Positions 63,059 through 64,000 of a stretch of DNA of 64,000 bases are shown here, one piece after another. Each line of letters opens with the position of its first letter. Position 1 is the stretch's first letter. The stretch spans positions 1 through 64,000 of the forward strand of contig NZ_WMJY01000002.1 of NCBI RefSeq assembly GCF_009711055.1. The letters run 5' to 3'. The translations under genes were made by a program, and so were the position numbers. Under the pieces are notes generated by a model. The model saw only the letters and a program-made list of their open reading frames with translations, had not been told where the DNA came from and did not search any database. The stretch comes from Myroides pelagicus. Its GTDB lineage: Bacteria; Bacteroidota; Bacteroidia; Flavobacteriales; Flavobacteriaceae.

Positions 63059-63085
63059 AAGCTGATAGCTCAAGACTATCAGCTT
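63059..63085 (-). terminator. Terminator of the glutathionylspermidine-synthase-family gene
   Basis: A 10-bp stem (AAGCTGATAG / CTATCAGCTT) with a 7-base loop; the A run at 63054-63060 gives the minus-strand T tract. It lies ten bases past the stop. Confidence 0.88.
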
Positions 63086-63094
63086 ATGAATTGT

Positions 63095-64000
63095 TTATTC
63101 TATTATATGAGGTATAAATCTACTTTTGTCCGTGGTGATCAGTTGATTGCTTTCTCGGAAAGTGATCCCACAAGGTTGTTGTCCAATTAACCAGCTACCT
63201 ATTATTGAATAGCCTGTTGTTTCTTGATGTAAATTAGCCAAAGCTTGGCAAATATATCCTTCATCACCATACTCTCCAGGTGTTGCTTCAACGATTTGCC
63301 CATTTTTGTACAAGGTTACATTTGCACCTTCTCTGGATAAGAAAGGTTTTTTTACATAATCTTTCATTCTATGTGGCTCATCAAAGTAGGCTTCTAATAA
63401 TAATGGGTGGTTTGGGTATAGTTTCCATAAAATTGGCAATATTGCTTTGTTTGAAAGCAATAGTTTCCAAGATGGTTCAATCCAATTGGCCTGTGCTATA
63501 TCATTCGGAATATGGAGTGAGAACCGCTCGTATATCAGCCATTCCCATGGGTATAACTTAAATATATCTGTGATTACTTCATCTTCTAGATCAGTAAATG
63601 TCTCTCCGTCCCAACCAATATCTTCGACAAAGACTAGTTTGGTTTGTATTCCTGCTTGTATCGCACAATCTCTTAGGTACTCTACGTTTGTTAAGTCTTC
63701 TAAATGATCTTTTATACAGCTAAAATGTAGTATATGACCTTTTAAATAGGGCTTGATTTCTTTCCAGGTATGTATTAGCTGATCGTGAACAGAGTTGAAT
63801 TGATCTACTCTAGAGCCAAAGTAGTGCTGCATCCACTGCCATTGTATGACTCCTGTCTCGAAGAGTGAAGTAGGTGTATCTGCATTAAATTCTAGTACTT
63901 TGAGTTGTTTTAACTTGTGATCATACGCAAAGTCAAAGCGACCATAGATACTTGGAGAGTCATTCTCCCAGCTGTTCTCAATGTGCTCTTGAATGTATAA
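63095..64000 (-). CDS. Glutathionylspermidine synthase family protein (5' end outside the window)
   Basis: The frame stays open to the window's right edge, giving at least 302 residues; the family is about 375-390 long, so the N-terminus is missing. Visible ATP-grasp-type segments are SIYGRFDFAYD, LEFNADTPTSLFETG (Glu/Asn binding magnesium-ATP), PWEWLIYERF, YVKKPFLSREGANV and ending in GYSIIGSWLIGQQPCGITFR. The ATG at 63832 is only an internal Met. Family members named for trypanothione-type synthesis occur widely in bacteria without the thiol, so the product is unproven. Confidence 0.9.
   Translation of the reverse strand, partial: LYIQEHIENSWENDSPSIYGRFDFAYDHKLKQLKVLEFNADTPTSLFETGVIQWQWMQHYFGSRVDQFNSVHDQLIHTWKEIKPYLKGHILHFSCIKDHLEDLTNVEYLRDCAIQAGIQTKLVFVEDIGWDGETFTDLEDEVITDIFKLYPWEWLIYERFSLHIPNDIAQANWIEPSWKLLLSNKAILPILWKLYPNHPLLLEAYFDEPHRMKDYVKKPFLSREGANVTLYKNGQIVEATPGEYGDEGYICQALANLHQETTGYSIIGSWLIGQQPCGITFRESNQLITTDKSRFIPHIIE

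Overview
The window is about 64 kb of AT-rich chromosomal DNA (roughly one third G+C by eye). It fits a member of the Bacteroidota, family Flavobacteriaceae. The reasons are TonB-dependent receptors with a CarboxypepD_reg-like N-terminal domain, a type IX secretion plug protein, mevalonate-pathway genes including a GYDIA-type GHMP kinase, a flavobacterial UbiA prenyltransferase, and recurring Bacteroidota-type -7 promoter elements (TAnnTTTG). A Myroides-like organism is plausible, but the genus is a guess. Most of the region is ordinary housekeeping sequence. I see no prophage, CRISPR array or integrative element; the only mobile-element trace is an IS4-type transposase remnant near 53.5 kb.

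Layout. 1-3.9 kb: the 3' end of a probable tRNA, its terminator, then a TonB receptor plus DUF4374 lipoprotein uptake pair. 4.2-9.3 kb: MscS channel, GH25 lysozyme, an OppC/DppC-type permease and the tail-specific protease Prc. 9.5-14.2 kb: surE, a small membrane protein, lpxB, an NlpC/P60 hydrolase and a comEC broken by two single-base frameshifts. 14.3-25.4 kb (minus strand): a thioredoxin-like protein, four POT-type peptide transporters and a DPP-IV-type peptidase, forming a peptide-scavenging block interrupted by a 1.1-kb gene-free stretch. 25.7-28.0 kb: HMG-CoA reductase and a GYDIA GHMP kinase. 28-33.5 kb: a gene-free kilobase with a candidate small RNA, a DUF2071 protein, a small frameshifted gene, a BaiN/HI0933 flavoprotein and a DUF6266 gene broken at a 9-T tract. 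33.6-40.6 kb: mevalonate diphosphate decarboxylase, an LpoB/COG3014 envelope cluster, a CWC/DUF5522 protein, mevalonate kinase, UbiA prenyltransferase and a pseudouridine synthase. 40.6-53.1 kb: pirin, CoA transferase, map, a methyltransferase, a HAD phosphatase, the T9SS plug, apaG, pruA, rsmG, an aminotransferase, a Crp/Fnr regulator and gpmI. 53.1-53.9 kb: a non-coding patch with short tandem repeats, the IS4 remnant and a long nested inverted repeat. 53.9-64 kb: two different L,D-transpeptidases, a second TonB receptor, a WG-repeat protein, an SDR, an AsmA/DUF748-like protein, a pentapeptide-repeat protein and a glutathionylspermidine-synthase-family gene cut by the window edge.

How the genes work together. 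Four enzymes of isoprenoid synthesis sit at three separate places within 14 kb (HMG-CoA reductase with the GYDIA kinase, decarboxylase, mevalonate kinase next to a prenyltransferase). No canonical phosphomevalonate kinase is visible here, which makes the GYDIA kinase an interesting candidate. The DPP-IV-type peptidase next to four POT transporters suggests extracytoplasmic di/tripeptide release followed by uptake. Cell-wall functions recur (GH25, NlpC/P60, LpoB, two L,D-transpeptidases). I found no convincing wholly new system. The most noteworthy signals are four homopolymer frameshifts, three non-coding structured islands and the transporter cluster.
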